Origin: DATDPM01 sp963841995
GTDB lineage: Bacteria > Pseudomonadota > Alphaproteobacteria > DATDPM01
DNA: 64,000 bases
Direction of reading: 5' to 3'
NCBI GenBank assembly: GCA_963841995.1
Contig: CAWJEX010000021.1
Span: forward strand, 124,001-188,000
Below, one piece after another: positions 44,902-52,468 of the stretch; within the stretch, counting starts at the first letter, position 1; every line of letters begins with the position of its first letter. The notes beneath the pieces are model-generated. The model made no database searches and was not told the DNA's origin. It saw nothing but the letters and a program-made list of their open reading frames with translations. A program made the translations under genes and the position numbers.

Positions 44902-45534
44902 CTAGCGAATCGACGGATTGCCGATGATGGACAGGAATTCGCGGCGGGTCGAGGGATTGGTGCGGAACAGGCCAAGCATCCGGCTGGTCACCATGGTGAC
45001 ATCCGATTTATGAACGCCGCGCGTGGTCATGCACTGATGCGCGGCGTCGACCACGACCGCAACGCCCTTGGGCTCCAGAACGTCTTGCAACGTGTTGGCG
45101 ATCTGCGCCGTCAGCTTCTCCTGGATCTGCAGCCGGTGGGCGTAGATGTCGACGATGCGCGCCAGCTTGCTGATGCCGACGACGCGCTTGTTCGGCAGAT
45201 AGCCGACATGGGCTTTACCGATGATGGGGGCGATGTGGTGCTCGCAATGGGATTCGAAACGGATGTCCCGCAAGATCACCATTTCGTCGTAGCCGTCGAC
45301 TTCTTCGAAGGTCCGCTTGAGGATATCCACCGGATCTTCGGCGTAGCCCGAGAAAAACTCTTCGTAGGACCGCACCACCCGCGACGGCGTGTCGAGCAGA
45401 CCTTCGCGCTGGGGATCGTCGCCAGCCCACCGCAGCAGCGTACGAACGGCGTCCTCCGCCTGTTCGCGGCTCGGGCGATCTTCGTGTTCCGGATTATTGG
45501 CTTTGGTAACGGCGATTGGGCGCGATGCGGACAA
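44902..45534 (-). CDS. folE: GTP cyclohydrolase I
   Basis: First step of folate synthesis, converting GTP to dihydroneopterin triphosphate. The TTG at 45534 has AGGAG 7 bp upstream. The 210-residue protein has REGLLDTPSRVVRSYEEFFS, the zinc ligands in RFESHCEHHIAPIIGKAHVG, and QEKLTAQIANTLQDVLEP with AHQCMTTRGVHK giving the second Cys. The trkH pair begins about 130 bp downstream. Confidence 0.97.
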   Translation of the reverse strand: MSASRPIAVTKANNPEHEDRPSREQAEDAVRTLLRWAGDDPQREGLLDTPSRVVRSYEEFFSGYAEDPVDILKRTFEEVDGYDEMVILRDIRFESHCEHHIAPIIGKAHVGYLPNKRVVGISKLARIVDIYAHRLQIQEKLTAQIANTLQDVLEPKGVAVVVDAAHQCMTTRGVHKSDVTMVTSRMLGLFRTNPSTRREFLSIIGNPSIR

Positions 45535-45705
45535 AGGACGACTCCTGGTTAAGAGACACGGACTTGCGCGATAGCGTCTATCCCCACGGGTGCCACCGGC
45601 GATTTAGGGTGAAAGGGGGCGGAAATCAAGGAGAATCGAGGAATCATCGAGCCCGGGTAATATTCAATGATCGACGACGGGCGCTGGAACCGGACGAGTC
45701 TCTGC

Positions 45706-46098
45706 CTAATTAATCTTTCGTTCCTGGTGTGGGCTGTCGAGCGAGAAGGGCGGGACCGCCACGTCGAAGCCCTCGCCATCGCTGGTTACCATGCGATAGG
45801 TGCCGACCATGATGCCGGAGGGTGTGGCGAGCGGCGTGCCACTTGTGTACTCGAAGCTTTCGCCGGGATGCAGGACCGGCTGTTCGCCGACCACGCCGGC
45901 GCCGCGCACTTCTTGCGTGCGGCCGAGTGAATCGGTGATGCGCCAATACCGCGAACGGAGCTGCACCGTTTCCTTGCCGCGGTTCTCGATGCGGACGTGA
46001 TACGCCCAAACGAAATGGCCTTCCTCGGGCGTCGATTGATCGTCCAAATAAATCGGTTCGACGGTCACCCAAATTTCGCGAGTCGTTTGGCTGTACAT
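45706..46098 (-). CDS. apaG: ApaG protein
   Basis: Small FN3-like beta-sandwich protein of uncertain role; E. coli ApaG is linked to dinucleotide polyphosphate and magnesium/cobalt phenotypes. The ATG at 46098 has AGGAGG 8 bp upstream and yields 130 residues, the usual length. Marks are FVWAYHVRIENRGKETVQL, RSRYWRITDSLG, VVGEQPVLHPGESFEYTSG and MVGTYRMVTSDGEGFDVAVP. It follows metZ on the same strand about 155 bp later. Confidence 0.94.
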   Translation of the reverse strand: MYSQTTREIWVTVEPIYLDDQSTPEEGHFVWAYHVRIENRGKETVQLRSRYWRITDSLGRTQEVRGAGVVGEQPVLHPGESFEYTSGTPLATPSGIMVGTYRMVTSDGEGFDVAVPPFSLDSPHQERKIN

Positions 46099-46253
46099 TG
46101 GCAACGCCTCCTTGCGATTCATCGCGCCTTCACCCGGCGTCTTTGCCTGCCGTTCACGACCGTCAAAATCAGAGCTGTGAGCGAGGGAATCATTGGTATC
46201 CATGATAGAATTGATAGGGCGGCGCGTCCACGGCAATCCATGGTAAACGCATT

Positions 46254-47462
46254 CTAAGGTGCCGTTAACGCCTGGGATAAATCCTCCCTTAAATCCTCGG
46301 GATCTTCGAGCCCGACCGAAAGGCGTATCATGCCTTCGCCAATACCCATCCGTGCCCGCTCCTCCAGGGGGATGCGCTGATGCGTGGTCGTGGCGGGGTG
46401 TGTCGCCAGACTCTTCGCGTCTCCCAGGTTGTTAGAAATATCGATGAGTTGCAGGGCATTGAGCACCCGAAATGCGGCCGCCTTCCCGCCCGAAACCTCG
46501 AACGAAACCATCGAGCCCCCGCCTTTCATCTGCTTTGTGGCAAGCGTGTGCTGCGGGTGGGTCTTAAGTTCCGGGTAAATTACGCGCGACACGCCTTTTT
46601 GTGACGACAGGAAATCCGCGATCGCCCGGGCATTGTCGCAATGGCGCAACACCCGCATCTCAAGGGTCTCGAGACCTTTCAAAAGCACCCAGGCATTGAA
46701 CGGGCTCATTGTCGGGCCGGTGTTGCGGAAAAAGGGGGTCAGCTCGTCATTGCAGTAGGCGGTGGGACCCAAGATGGCGCCGCCCATGCAGCGTCCTTGC
46801 CCGTCAATGTGCTTGGTCGCCGAATAGACAACGATGTCGGCACCAAATTCGATCGGCCTTTGCAAAACGGGTGTCGCAAACACATTGTCCACGACAACGC
46901 GCGCGCCGGCCTCATGCGCGAGATCGCTGACCGCGCGAAGGTCGATGATCTCGAGTGCCGGGTTGCTCGGCGTTTCCAGAAATACCGCTCGCGTCTTTTT
47001 TGTCAGGGCCCGTTTCCATTGATCGAGATCGCCGCCGTCGACGGTCGTCGTGGCGATGCCGTATCGCGGCAGCAATTCCGTGATGATGAATTGGCACGAT
47101 CCGAACAAAGCGCGCGACGCCACGACGTGATCGCCGGCGCGCAATTGGCACATGAGGGCGGCGAACACGGCGGACATGCCGGTCGCGGTCGCCCGGCACG
47201 CTTCCGCGCCTTCGATCAAACGCAGACGTTCCTCGAACATGGCAACCGTCGGATTGCCGAAGCGCGAATACATGAAGCGCTTGAGATCGCCTTTGAACGA
47301 CGCTTCGGCGTCTTCCGCCGAGGTGTAAACGTAACCCGAGGTGAGATAGAGAGCCTCGGAAGTTTCCCCGAATTCGCTGCGCTTCAAACCGCCGCGAACG
47401 GCCTGGGTTTGCGGCCGCCAGGATGCGCCGCTTTTCTTGCCGCCCGAGTTGCTTTTCGCCAT
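46254..47462 (-). CDS. metZ: O-succinylhomoserine sulfhydrylase
   Basis: PLP enzyme that makes homocysteine directly from O-succinylhomoserine and sulfide. The 402-residue protein has LTSGYVYTSAEDAEASFKGD, YSRFGNPTVAMFEERLRLIE, ETPSNPALEIIDL, the PLP lysine in VVYSATKHIDGQGRCMGGAI, and ATHPATTTHQRIP. A SAM-II riboswitch and terminator lie in the 5' leader, so methionine synthesis is shut down when S-adenosylmethionine is abundant. Confidence 0.94.
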   Translation of the reverse strand: MAKSNSGGKKSGASWRPQTQAVRGGLKRSEFGETSEALYLTSGYVYTSAEDAEASFKGDLKRFMYSRFGNPTVAMFEERLRLIEGAEACRATATGMSAVFAALMCQLRAGDHVVASRALFGSCQFIITELLPRYGIATTTVDGGDLDQWKRALTKKTRAVFLETPSNPALEIIDLRAVSDLAHEAGARVVVDNVFATPVLQRPIEFGADIVVYSATKHIDGQGRCMGGAILGPTAYCNDELTPFFRNTGPTMSPFNAWVLLKGLETLEMRVLRHCDNARAIADFLSSQKGVSRVIYPELKTHPQHTLATKQMKGGGSMVSFEVSGGKAAAFRVLNALQLIDISNNLGDAKSLATHPATTTHQRIPLEERARMGIGEGMIRLSVGLEDPEDLREDLSQALTAP

Positions 47463-47505
47463 GCGAGCCTCCTTCCCGCTGCCGGGGCAGGTTGGGCCCA
47501 GGCAA

Positions 47506-47534
47506 CAAAAAACCCCGACCGGACGGATCGGGGC
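47506..47534 (-). terminator. Attenuator hairpin in the metZ leader
   Basis: On the minus strand CCCCGA pairs with TCGGGG around a GC-rich loop and is followed directly by TTTTTT. It is a textbook intrinsic terminator placed between the SAM-II riboswitch and the metZ start, about 45 nt before the ATG. It suggests control by premature termination, or partial termination tuned by the riboswitch. Confidence 0.75.
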
Positions 47535-47547
47535 TCAAAGCCTCCGA

Positions 47548-47602
47548 CCTTTTAGCGTTTATTTTTACGTGGCCGCAAGCCGGTCGGCTCAAATCACCAC
47601 GG
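47548..47602 (-). promoter_or_regulatory. SAM-II riboswitch
   Basis: The minus-strand sequence CCGTGGTGATTTG, a CCGACCGGCTTGC segment, GGCCACG, then an A-rich stretch ending ACGCTAAAAGG has the features of the SAM-II aptamer. The P1 stem is CGTGG/CCACG, the conserved GATTTG and TTGC lie in the loop, and the downstream GCTAAA forms the pseudoknot. This class is typical of met genes in alphaproteobacteria. It begins at about the predicted transcription start. Confidence 0.88.
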
Positions 47603-47609
47603 ATCAAAC

Positions 47610-47638
47610 TGATTAGGCGCTTGGGCTCCAGCTGTCAA
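47610..47638 (-). promoter_or_regulatory. Promoter of metZ and its SAM-II riboswitch
   Basis: On the minus strand a consensus TTGACA (47638-47633), a 17 bp spacer and TAATCA (47615-47610). Transcription would begin near 47603, right at the 5' edge of the riboswitch, which supports both calls. Confidence 0.72.
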
Positions 47639-47664
47639 GCGGCTTGGGTCCGTGCAATGGGGCG

Positions 47665-48639
47665 TTATCCCCGGCTGCATGCCCCGCCGCCGAGCACGCA
47701 AAACCGCGCGCAATGGGGATGATTGAGCGAAACGTCGCGGCCCGCCTGGACCAAATTGTTGCTCATTTCAAATTGCTCGTCATGGGCAATGAGCGTGCAC
47801 GCGACCACGGCGGGCCGCTCTGCGTTACGGCGCTTTACCACCATCCGCGAACTCGCACACATCATGGTCTCCGGTTTGACGCCTAGGATACCCCAACAGT
47901 GCTCGGTGATTTCCGGCACATCGGCGGCGGCATTCATTTCCGGAAACAACATCAACGTGATCGGATCGGCGGCATCAATGGCGATTTCGTTCTGCGCGAA
48001 CAATCGCGCGTAACCTTGACGCAAACTTTTCCCTGGTTCGTTCCAATAGGTGCGGCCGGCGACATGAATCGTAAAATCGTTTTGCGAAAGCCAACGCAAG
48101 CCTTCGAGCGTCGGCGCAAAGCTTCGTGGGCCGCGTTCGATTTCGTGGGAGGCTTGCGCATAATGATCGAGCGACACACGGATGACTAGGCGTGGCCCGT
48201 ATTTGTCGCGAAGGTCGAGGAGCGAGGAGCGCAGATGCATCATCGGCTTCATCGCGTTGGTAAGGACCAGCGTTTGAAACCCGCGCGACAGCGAGTCGTC
48301 GAGCATGTCGACAATTTCCGGATTCATGAACGGCTCGCCGCCGGTAAATCCGATTTCGCGCGTTCCCAGGTTTTTGCTGGCGATTTCGTCGAGGAACAGA
48401 CGGACCTCCGCCGCCGTCAAATAGACGAGCCGGTCATTCGTCGGACTCGATTCGATGTAGCAATTGCGGCAGGTGAGATTGCATAGCGTCCCGGTGTTGA
48501 ACCATAGGGTTCGCAGGGCCTCGAAACCGACCTTGGCGCGCTTTTCGCCCTTGGCGGTAATCTCGGGATCGCGGAACTTGCGCGGATCGAGTAAGGGCGA
48601 CGCCGCCCCGGGTCGGATGGAAGAATCGACTTCGTTCAT
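47665..48639 (-). CDS. Radical SAM protein with C-terminal cysteine cluster
   Basis: Radical S-adenosylmethionine enzyme of 324 residues. The [4Fe-4S] motif is CNLTCRNCYIESSPTND (CxxxCxxC), with the GGEP motif in IGFTGGEPFMNPEIVDML. The C terminus carries further cysteines (HCWGI, MMCASS, VVACTLIAHDE, NHPHCARFCVLGGGACSRG) that could bind an auxiliary cluster. Substrate unknown; no peptide precursor or obvious maturation partner is adjacent. The ATG at 48639 precedes the conserved N-terminal region; an in-frame ATG at 48678 is possible. It lies upstream of the metZ promoter on the same strand and shares no leader with it. Confidence 0.85.
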   Translation of the reverse strand: MNEVDSSIRPGAASPLLDPRKFRDPEITAKGEKRAKVGFEALRTLWFNTGTLCNLTCRNCYIESSPTNDRLVYLTAAEVRLFLDEIASKNLGTREIGFTGGEPFMNPEIVDMLDDSLSRGFQTLVLTNAMKPMMHLRSSLLDLRDKYGPRLVIRVSLDHYAQASHEIERGPRSFAPTLEGLRWLSQNDFTIHVAGRTYWNEPGKSLRQGYARLFAQNEIAIDAADPITLMLFPEMNAAADVPEITEHCWGILGVKPETMMCASSRMVVKRRNAERPAVVACTLIAHDEQFEMSNNLVQAGRDVSLNHPHCARFCVLGGGACSRG

Positions 48640-48725
48640 TGCGGGCCCATTTAGCCCTCGAGTCGGACGCCCCGCCAATCACTTTTCAGCGGGATTCCGG
48701 GCGGTTAGCGGCGGGCCGGCGTGCC

Positions 48726-48754
48726 TTGCCGCCTCTCCCACCCTCGGGTATAGA
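48726..48754 (+). promoter_or_regulatory. Promoter of tRNA-Gly
   Basis: TTGCCG (48726-48731), 17 bp, TATAGA (48749-48754). The predicted start is about 20 bp before the mature tRNA 5' end. Confidence 0.55.
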
Positions 48755-48781
48755 ATCGTGCGGCGCCGCGGGCCCCGATCC

Positions 48782-48855
48782 GCGGGTGTAGCTCAATGGT
48801 AGAGCAGAAGCTTCCCAAGCTTAAGACGGGGGTTCGATTCCCCTCACCCGCTCCA
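48782..48855 (+). tRNA. tRNA-Gly (anticodon CCC)
   Basis: A 74-base cloverleaf. The acceptor GCGGGTG pairs with CACCCGC, the D stem is GCTC/GAGC, and the anticodon loop TTCCCAA gives CCC, reading GGG codons. The T arm is a GGGGTTCGATTCCCC hairpin, and CCA is encoded. Confidence 0.95.
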
Positions 48856-48899
48856 CGGACCTGGGACGTGATGGAAGTCGCCTAAGATCCCGGAAGGCC

Positions 48900-49577
48900 A
48901 TGCGCATCCTCGTCATCGAAGACGATCCGCAGACCGCTCTCTACCTTCGCCAGGGGCTGGAGGAGGGCGGCTATATCGTCGATTGGACCGCCGACGGCCG
49001 TGACGGGCTGTTCATGGCCGCCAGCGAACGCTACGACCTGATCGTTGCCGACCGCATGTTGCCGGGTACCGACGGACTGTCGATCATCAAGATGTTGCGC
49101 TCGCAAGGCATCCGGACGCCCATTCTGGTTTTGAGCGCGCTCGGTCAGGTCGACGACCGCGTGCGCGAACTCGAGGCGGGTGCCGACGATTATCTGGTGA
49201 AGCCCTATGCTTTTTCGGAACTCATCGCCCGGGTCGAGGCCTTGCTTCGCCGCGGCAGCGCCAGCGCGCCCGATACGGTGCTTCGGGTCGGCGACCTCGA
49301 AATGAATCTGCTCGCGCGCACGGTCACCCGCGGCGGGCGCGCGATCGAGCTCAAGCCCCGTGAATTCCGCCTTCTCGAATATTTGATGCGTCATGCCGAT
49401 CAAGTGGTGACGCGCACCATGTTGCTCGAAGCGGTGTGGGATTATCATTTCGATCCACAGACCAACGTGATTGACGTTCACATCAGCCGGTTGCGGCAGA
49501 AGATCGACAAGGGATTCGGCAACGCCCTGCTGCACACGGTGCGGGGTGCCGGATATTCGCTTCGTGCCGCTTCCTAA
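48900..49577 (+). CDS. OmpR-family response regulator
   Basis: DNA-binding two-component regulator of 225 residues. The receiver domain has the acidic pocket IEDD, the phosphoacceptor Asp in LIVADRMLPGTDGL, Ser/Thr at VLSALG and Lys in YLVKPYAFSEL. The winged-helix output domain ends with NVIDVHISRLRQKIDKGFG and LLHTVRGAGYSLR. The last 14 bases overlap the GTG start of the partner histidine kinase, so the pair is translationally coupled. Confidence 0.95.
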   Translation: MRILVIEDDPQTALYLRQGLEEGGYIVDWTADGRDGLFMAASERYDLIVADRMLPGTDGLSIIKMLRSQGIRTPILVLSALGQVDDRVRELEAGADDYLVKPYAFSELIARVEALLRRGSASAPDTVLRVGDLEMNLLARTVTRGGRAIELKPREFRLLEYLMRHADQVVTRTMLLEAVWDYHFDPQTNVIDVHISRLRQKIDKGFGNALLHTVRGAGYSLRAAS

Positions 49578-51027
49578 AATCTTTCAGACCTCGACATTCC
49601 GTTTTTCGCTGGTGAACCTCTTGGTGTTCGGGGTGTCGATGATCATCCCCTTCGCCTTCGTTTATTCGAGCACGGTCGGCTCCATAGACACCGAAACCAA
49701 CGCGGCGATCAGCGCCGAGATTCGGGCGCTGTCCGAAGACTACGAACGCCTGGGACATCAGGGGCTGATCGACGAAATCACCGAGCGCGGGAACGACCCG
49801 ACCGATAAAGATGCGATCTATCTGCTAGCGGATGCTTCTCTTAAACCGCTGGCTGGGAATCTTTCCATTTGGCCAAGCGAAACCGCCAAGAACGGCCAAT
49901 GGGTGCAGTTCAGCATCGACAAAGTTGGCGACGAAGACGAGAGCGCGCCGGATACCGTCCGGGCCCAAATTTTCAGGCTCCCCGGCAATGAGCTGCTGCT
50001 CATCGGGCGGGATATCCACGAGCGCCGGTTGGTGCAGCGTCGGATCACGGTGGCGCTGGGATGGGCCTTGGCCATCACCCTCGGCTTGGGACTGACCGGC
50101 GGCGTGCTGATGAGCCGCTACATGCTTCGCCGCGTCGACGTGATCACCCAAACCAGCCGTATGATCGTCGACGGCGCTCTTTCCCGGCGCGTGCCGGTGC
50201 GAGGCACCGGCGACGAATTCGATCGCCTGGCGGAGAATTTGAATCAGATGCTCGATCAGATCGAGCACCTGATGATGAGTATGCGAACGGTCACCGATAG
50301 CATTGCCCACGATCTTCGCAGTCCGCTCACGCATCTGAAGGGGCGGATCGAATTGGCATTGCGCGGCGCTCCCGACACCCGGTCTTATCGCCAGGCGCTG
50401 GAAAGCGCGGTTGCCGAAACCGACCGCATCCTGTCGGTTTTTAACTCATTGATCGAAATGGCAAGAGCGGAATCTGGGGTGGGCCGAACCGAACTTGCTT
50501 CGCTCGATCTCGGCGCGGTGGCGGCTGACGTCGTCGATCTCTACGAACCGGTTGCCGAAGAGCGCGGCCTGACCATGGTGGCAGCGATCGACAGCGGCGC
50601 TGTCCTTCTGGGGAACCGGCAATTGCTGGCTCAAGCCATCGCCAATCTCGTCGATAACGCCATCAAATACACGCCGTCGGGCGGAACGATCAGTCTATCG
50701 ATCGAATCCGAGCCGAGCTTCGTACGGCTCACGGTCAGCGACAATGGTCCGGGCATTGCGCCTGCCGACCGCGGACGGGTGTTGGAACGGTTCGTTCGAA
50801 TCGGTCACGACCCGGCGGTTTCGGGAAGCGGGTTGGGGTTGAGTTTGGTTGCCGCGGTTGCGCGGTTGCATCGCGCTACGCTAGAGCTTGGCGACAATGG
50901 TCCGGGACTTCGCGTGACGTTGATATTTCCGACCGCGCCATCCGCATTCAAACCGTCCGAGCTGCCGCGCCCAGAACCCGAAATTGAGCGGAGGCCGGCG
51001 GTGAAACCCGCAATCGCCAATACCTAA
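49564..51027 (+). CDS. Membrane sensor histidine kinase, partner of the OmpR-type regulator
   Basis: Sensor kinase of 487 residues. The GTG at 49564 opens a short N terminus, a first helix (LVNLLVFGVSMIIPFAFVYS), a periplasmic domain of about 125 residues, a second helix (VALGWALAITLGLGLTGGVL), HAMP, then HisKA with DSIAHDLRSPLTHLKGRI and the ATPase domain with NLVDNAIKYTPSGG, SDNGPGIA and SGSGLGLSLVAAVA. The layout resembles the QseC/TctE-type sensors. The signal is unknown. The regulator gene directly upstream overlaps it. Confidence 0.94.
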   Translation: MPLPKIFQTSTFRFSLVNLLVFGVSMIIPFAFVYSSTVGSIDTETNAAISAEIRALSEDYERLGHQGLIDEITERGNDPTDKDAIYLLADASLKPLAGNLSIWPSETAKNGQWVQFSIDKVGDEDESAPDTVRAQIFRLPGNELLLIGRDIHERRLVQRRITVALGWALAITLGLGLTGGVLMSRYMLRRVDVITQTSRMIVDGALSRRVPVRGTGDEFDRLAENLNQMLDQIEHLMMSMRTVTDSIAHDLRSPLTHLKGRIELALRGAPDTRSYRQALESAVAETDRILSVFNSLIEMARAESGVGRTELASLDLGAVAADVVDLYEPVAEERGLTMVAAIDSGAVLLGNRQLLAQAIANLVDNAIKYTPSGGTISLSIESEPSFVRLTVSDNGPGIAPADRGRVLERFVRIGHDPAVSGSGLGLSLVAAVARLHRATLELGDNGPGLRVTLIFPTAPSAFKPSELPRPEPEIERRPAVKPAIANT

Positions 51028-51036
51028 GGAATCGCC

Positions 51037-51666
51037 ATGGAACGCCATTACAACCGCATCGCCGGTTAAAGCCTGGAGCGCCTGGCGGCCCTGAGCGACA
51101 GACTGTTTGCGATTGCCATGACCCTGCTGGTGCTCGATCTGCGCGCCCCCGCGAGCGGGGCGATCCACAGCGAGCAGGATTTATGGCGCGCTCTCGTCGC
51201 ACTCTCCCCGCGGCTCGTTATTTATCTGATGAGTTTTTTGACGCTGGGCATTTTTTGGATCGGACAGCAGACGCAACTGAATCACTTCGCGCGTGCTGAT
51301 CGCAATCTCGCCTGAATTCACATCGCATTCTTGGCGGCGGTTTCGACGACGCCATTTTCAACGGCGCTCTTGGGCGAATTCATCACTTACCGTCCGGCGG
51401 TCTTCGTCTATTGGAGCAATATGTTCCTGCTTGGGGTCGTTGTCTATTGGAGTTGGTTTTACGCGAATAGAGCGGGCCTGGTGAAGAGCGACACGGCGGC
51501 GGAGGTTTCGGTCGCCATCAAACAACGTATCGTCATTGCGCAGTCTCTATACGCGCTGAGCGCATTGCTCTGCGTCATCAACACCTATTGGAGCATCGGC
51601 GCCATCTTTCTCTTGCAGCTGCACTATGCGATAGGGCTCCGGATTCGCTGGCGGTCTGAACGATAA
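51037..51666 (+). pseudogene. TMEM175-family potassium channel with two nonsense codons
   Basis: One reading frame from the ATG at 51037 encodes a TMEM175 (DUF1211) channel: ERHYNRIAG, stop, SLERLAALSDRLFAIAMTLL, VLDLRAPASG, later TLGIFWIGQQTQLNHFARAD, stop, IHIAFLAAVSTTPFSTALLG and three more helices to 51666. The TAA at 51067-51069 replaces the expected Gln of AGQSLERL, and the TGA at 51313-51315 replaces a Trp. There is no frameshift, so this looks like genuine decay by point mutation. The FS-D-type motif, here LSDRLFAIAMT, is itself slightly altered. It follows the kinase by 10 bp. Confidence 0.8.
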
Positions 51667-51685
51667 AGAATCCCCATAACGAAAA

Positions 51686-51707
51686 CGGCCGGCCCAAAGG
51701 CCGGCCG
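51686..51707 (-). terminator. Intrinsic terminator of the small secreted-protein gene
   Basis: CGGCCGGCC (51686-51694) and GGCCGGCCG (51699-51707) form a perfect 9 bp stem with a four-base loop. On the minus strand TTTTCGTT follows, giving a terminator 28 bp after the gene's stop. It may also serve the convergent TMEM175 relic. Confidence 0.75.
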
Positions 51708-51735
51708 AATGCCGCGACACGATGGGGTTCGGGGG

Positions 51736-52017
51736 TTACTTCCGCACCGGCTTAACGTGGAGGGCCTTAAGCCCCGACCGGTAGCTCTTGACGCCGTCCG
51801 CGTATTTGTTGGCAGCGCAGGCCGCATCGCCGTCGGCCTTGTCCTTTTTAGCGGCATCAAGCTTGGCCGCCTTGGCATGGGTCGAAATGGCGTCGTCGAG
51901 CTGCTTGGCATAGGACGCACAGGTATCGGCTGTGGCCTTCGCCTTGCTGGCCGCGAAAGCGGGCGAGGCGAGGGTGATCGCGGCAAGAGCGGCAATCACC
52001 GCAAGGGACTTCTTCAT
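51736..52017 (-). CDS. Small secreted periplasmic protein of unknown function
   Basis: The ATG at 52017 has GGAGG upstream and encodes 93 residues. A clear Sec signal peptide (KKSLAVIAALAAITLASPAFA, cut before AS) leads to a mature protein of about 70 residues rich in Ala, Lys and Asp with two cysteines (DTCASYAKQLDD, GDAACAANKYADG). The pair could form a disulfide and suggests a small two-helix hairpin. It has its own terminator. I do not recognise a family. Confidence 0.7.
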   Translation of the reverse strand: MKKSLAVIAALAAITLASPAFAASKAKATADTCASYAKQLDDAISTHAKAAKLDAAKKDKADGDAACAANKYADGVKSYRSGLKALHVKPVRK

Positions 52018-52468
52018 CGGTAATCCTCCGGAAGCAAAATTTAAGGGGTCAAAAAATCCCCTCCCGAGTCGCGCAGGCGAGTCGAGCGACGGGTTATGGC
52101 GTCTGGCGCATTGCCGAGCCATGGCGGAAAGGTGAATTCTTTGTCATTGATGGCGCCGGGTGGCAGCCATCGAAAAATCTGAGCCATTTCAATATCTTCT
52201 GAGGCCATAGCCGCCCCGTGTTACGGTTCGGTCGCCGTGGTCAAGCCCGCCGCACGGGCGAGCTGCAGCCGGGACCCTGGGTCCCGGAGTCGCCCGGAAT
52301 TCCGTTCCGGTCAATCTATCGGAAACAATCCTCGCGTAGACTGAGACCTCGTATCACAGCTGCAGGCGGTAACCCGCGGCAACTGATCTGAATTCATAAA
52401 TACCCGTTAAGGTTGTCCATCGCGCGCTATACTCGATTGGCCGGCGGGGGTGTGGGGGCAAATCGGCA
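52018..52468. other. Intergenic region with a perfect 19 nt palindrome
   Basis: About 450 bp without a gene. CCGGGACCC (52269-52277) and GGGTCCCGG (52279-52287) form a perfect palindrome around a single T. It has no T-run after it, so an operator is as likely as a terminator. A TATACT at 52428-52433 could be the -10 of the hybrid kinase gene, with a poor -35. The rest is unremarkable. Confidence 0.4.

Noticed and set aside
25125..51315. Stop-codon reassignment or readthrough (TGA or TAG read as amino acid) in the channel, porin and TMEM175 genes
   Set aside because: TGA and TAG are used as normal stops by many intact genes here (for example truA, dapE, argF-region genes), and the affected genes also show other damage.
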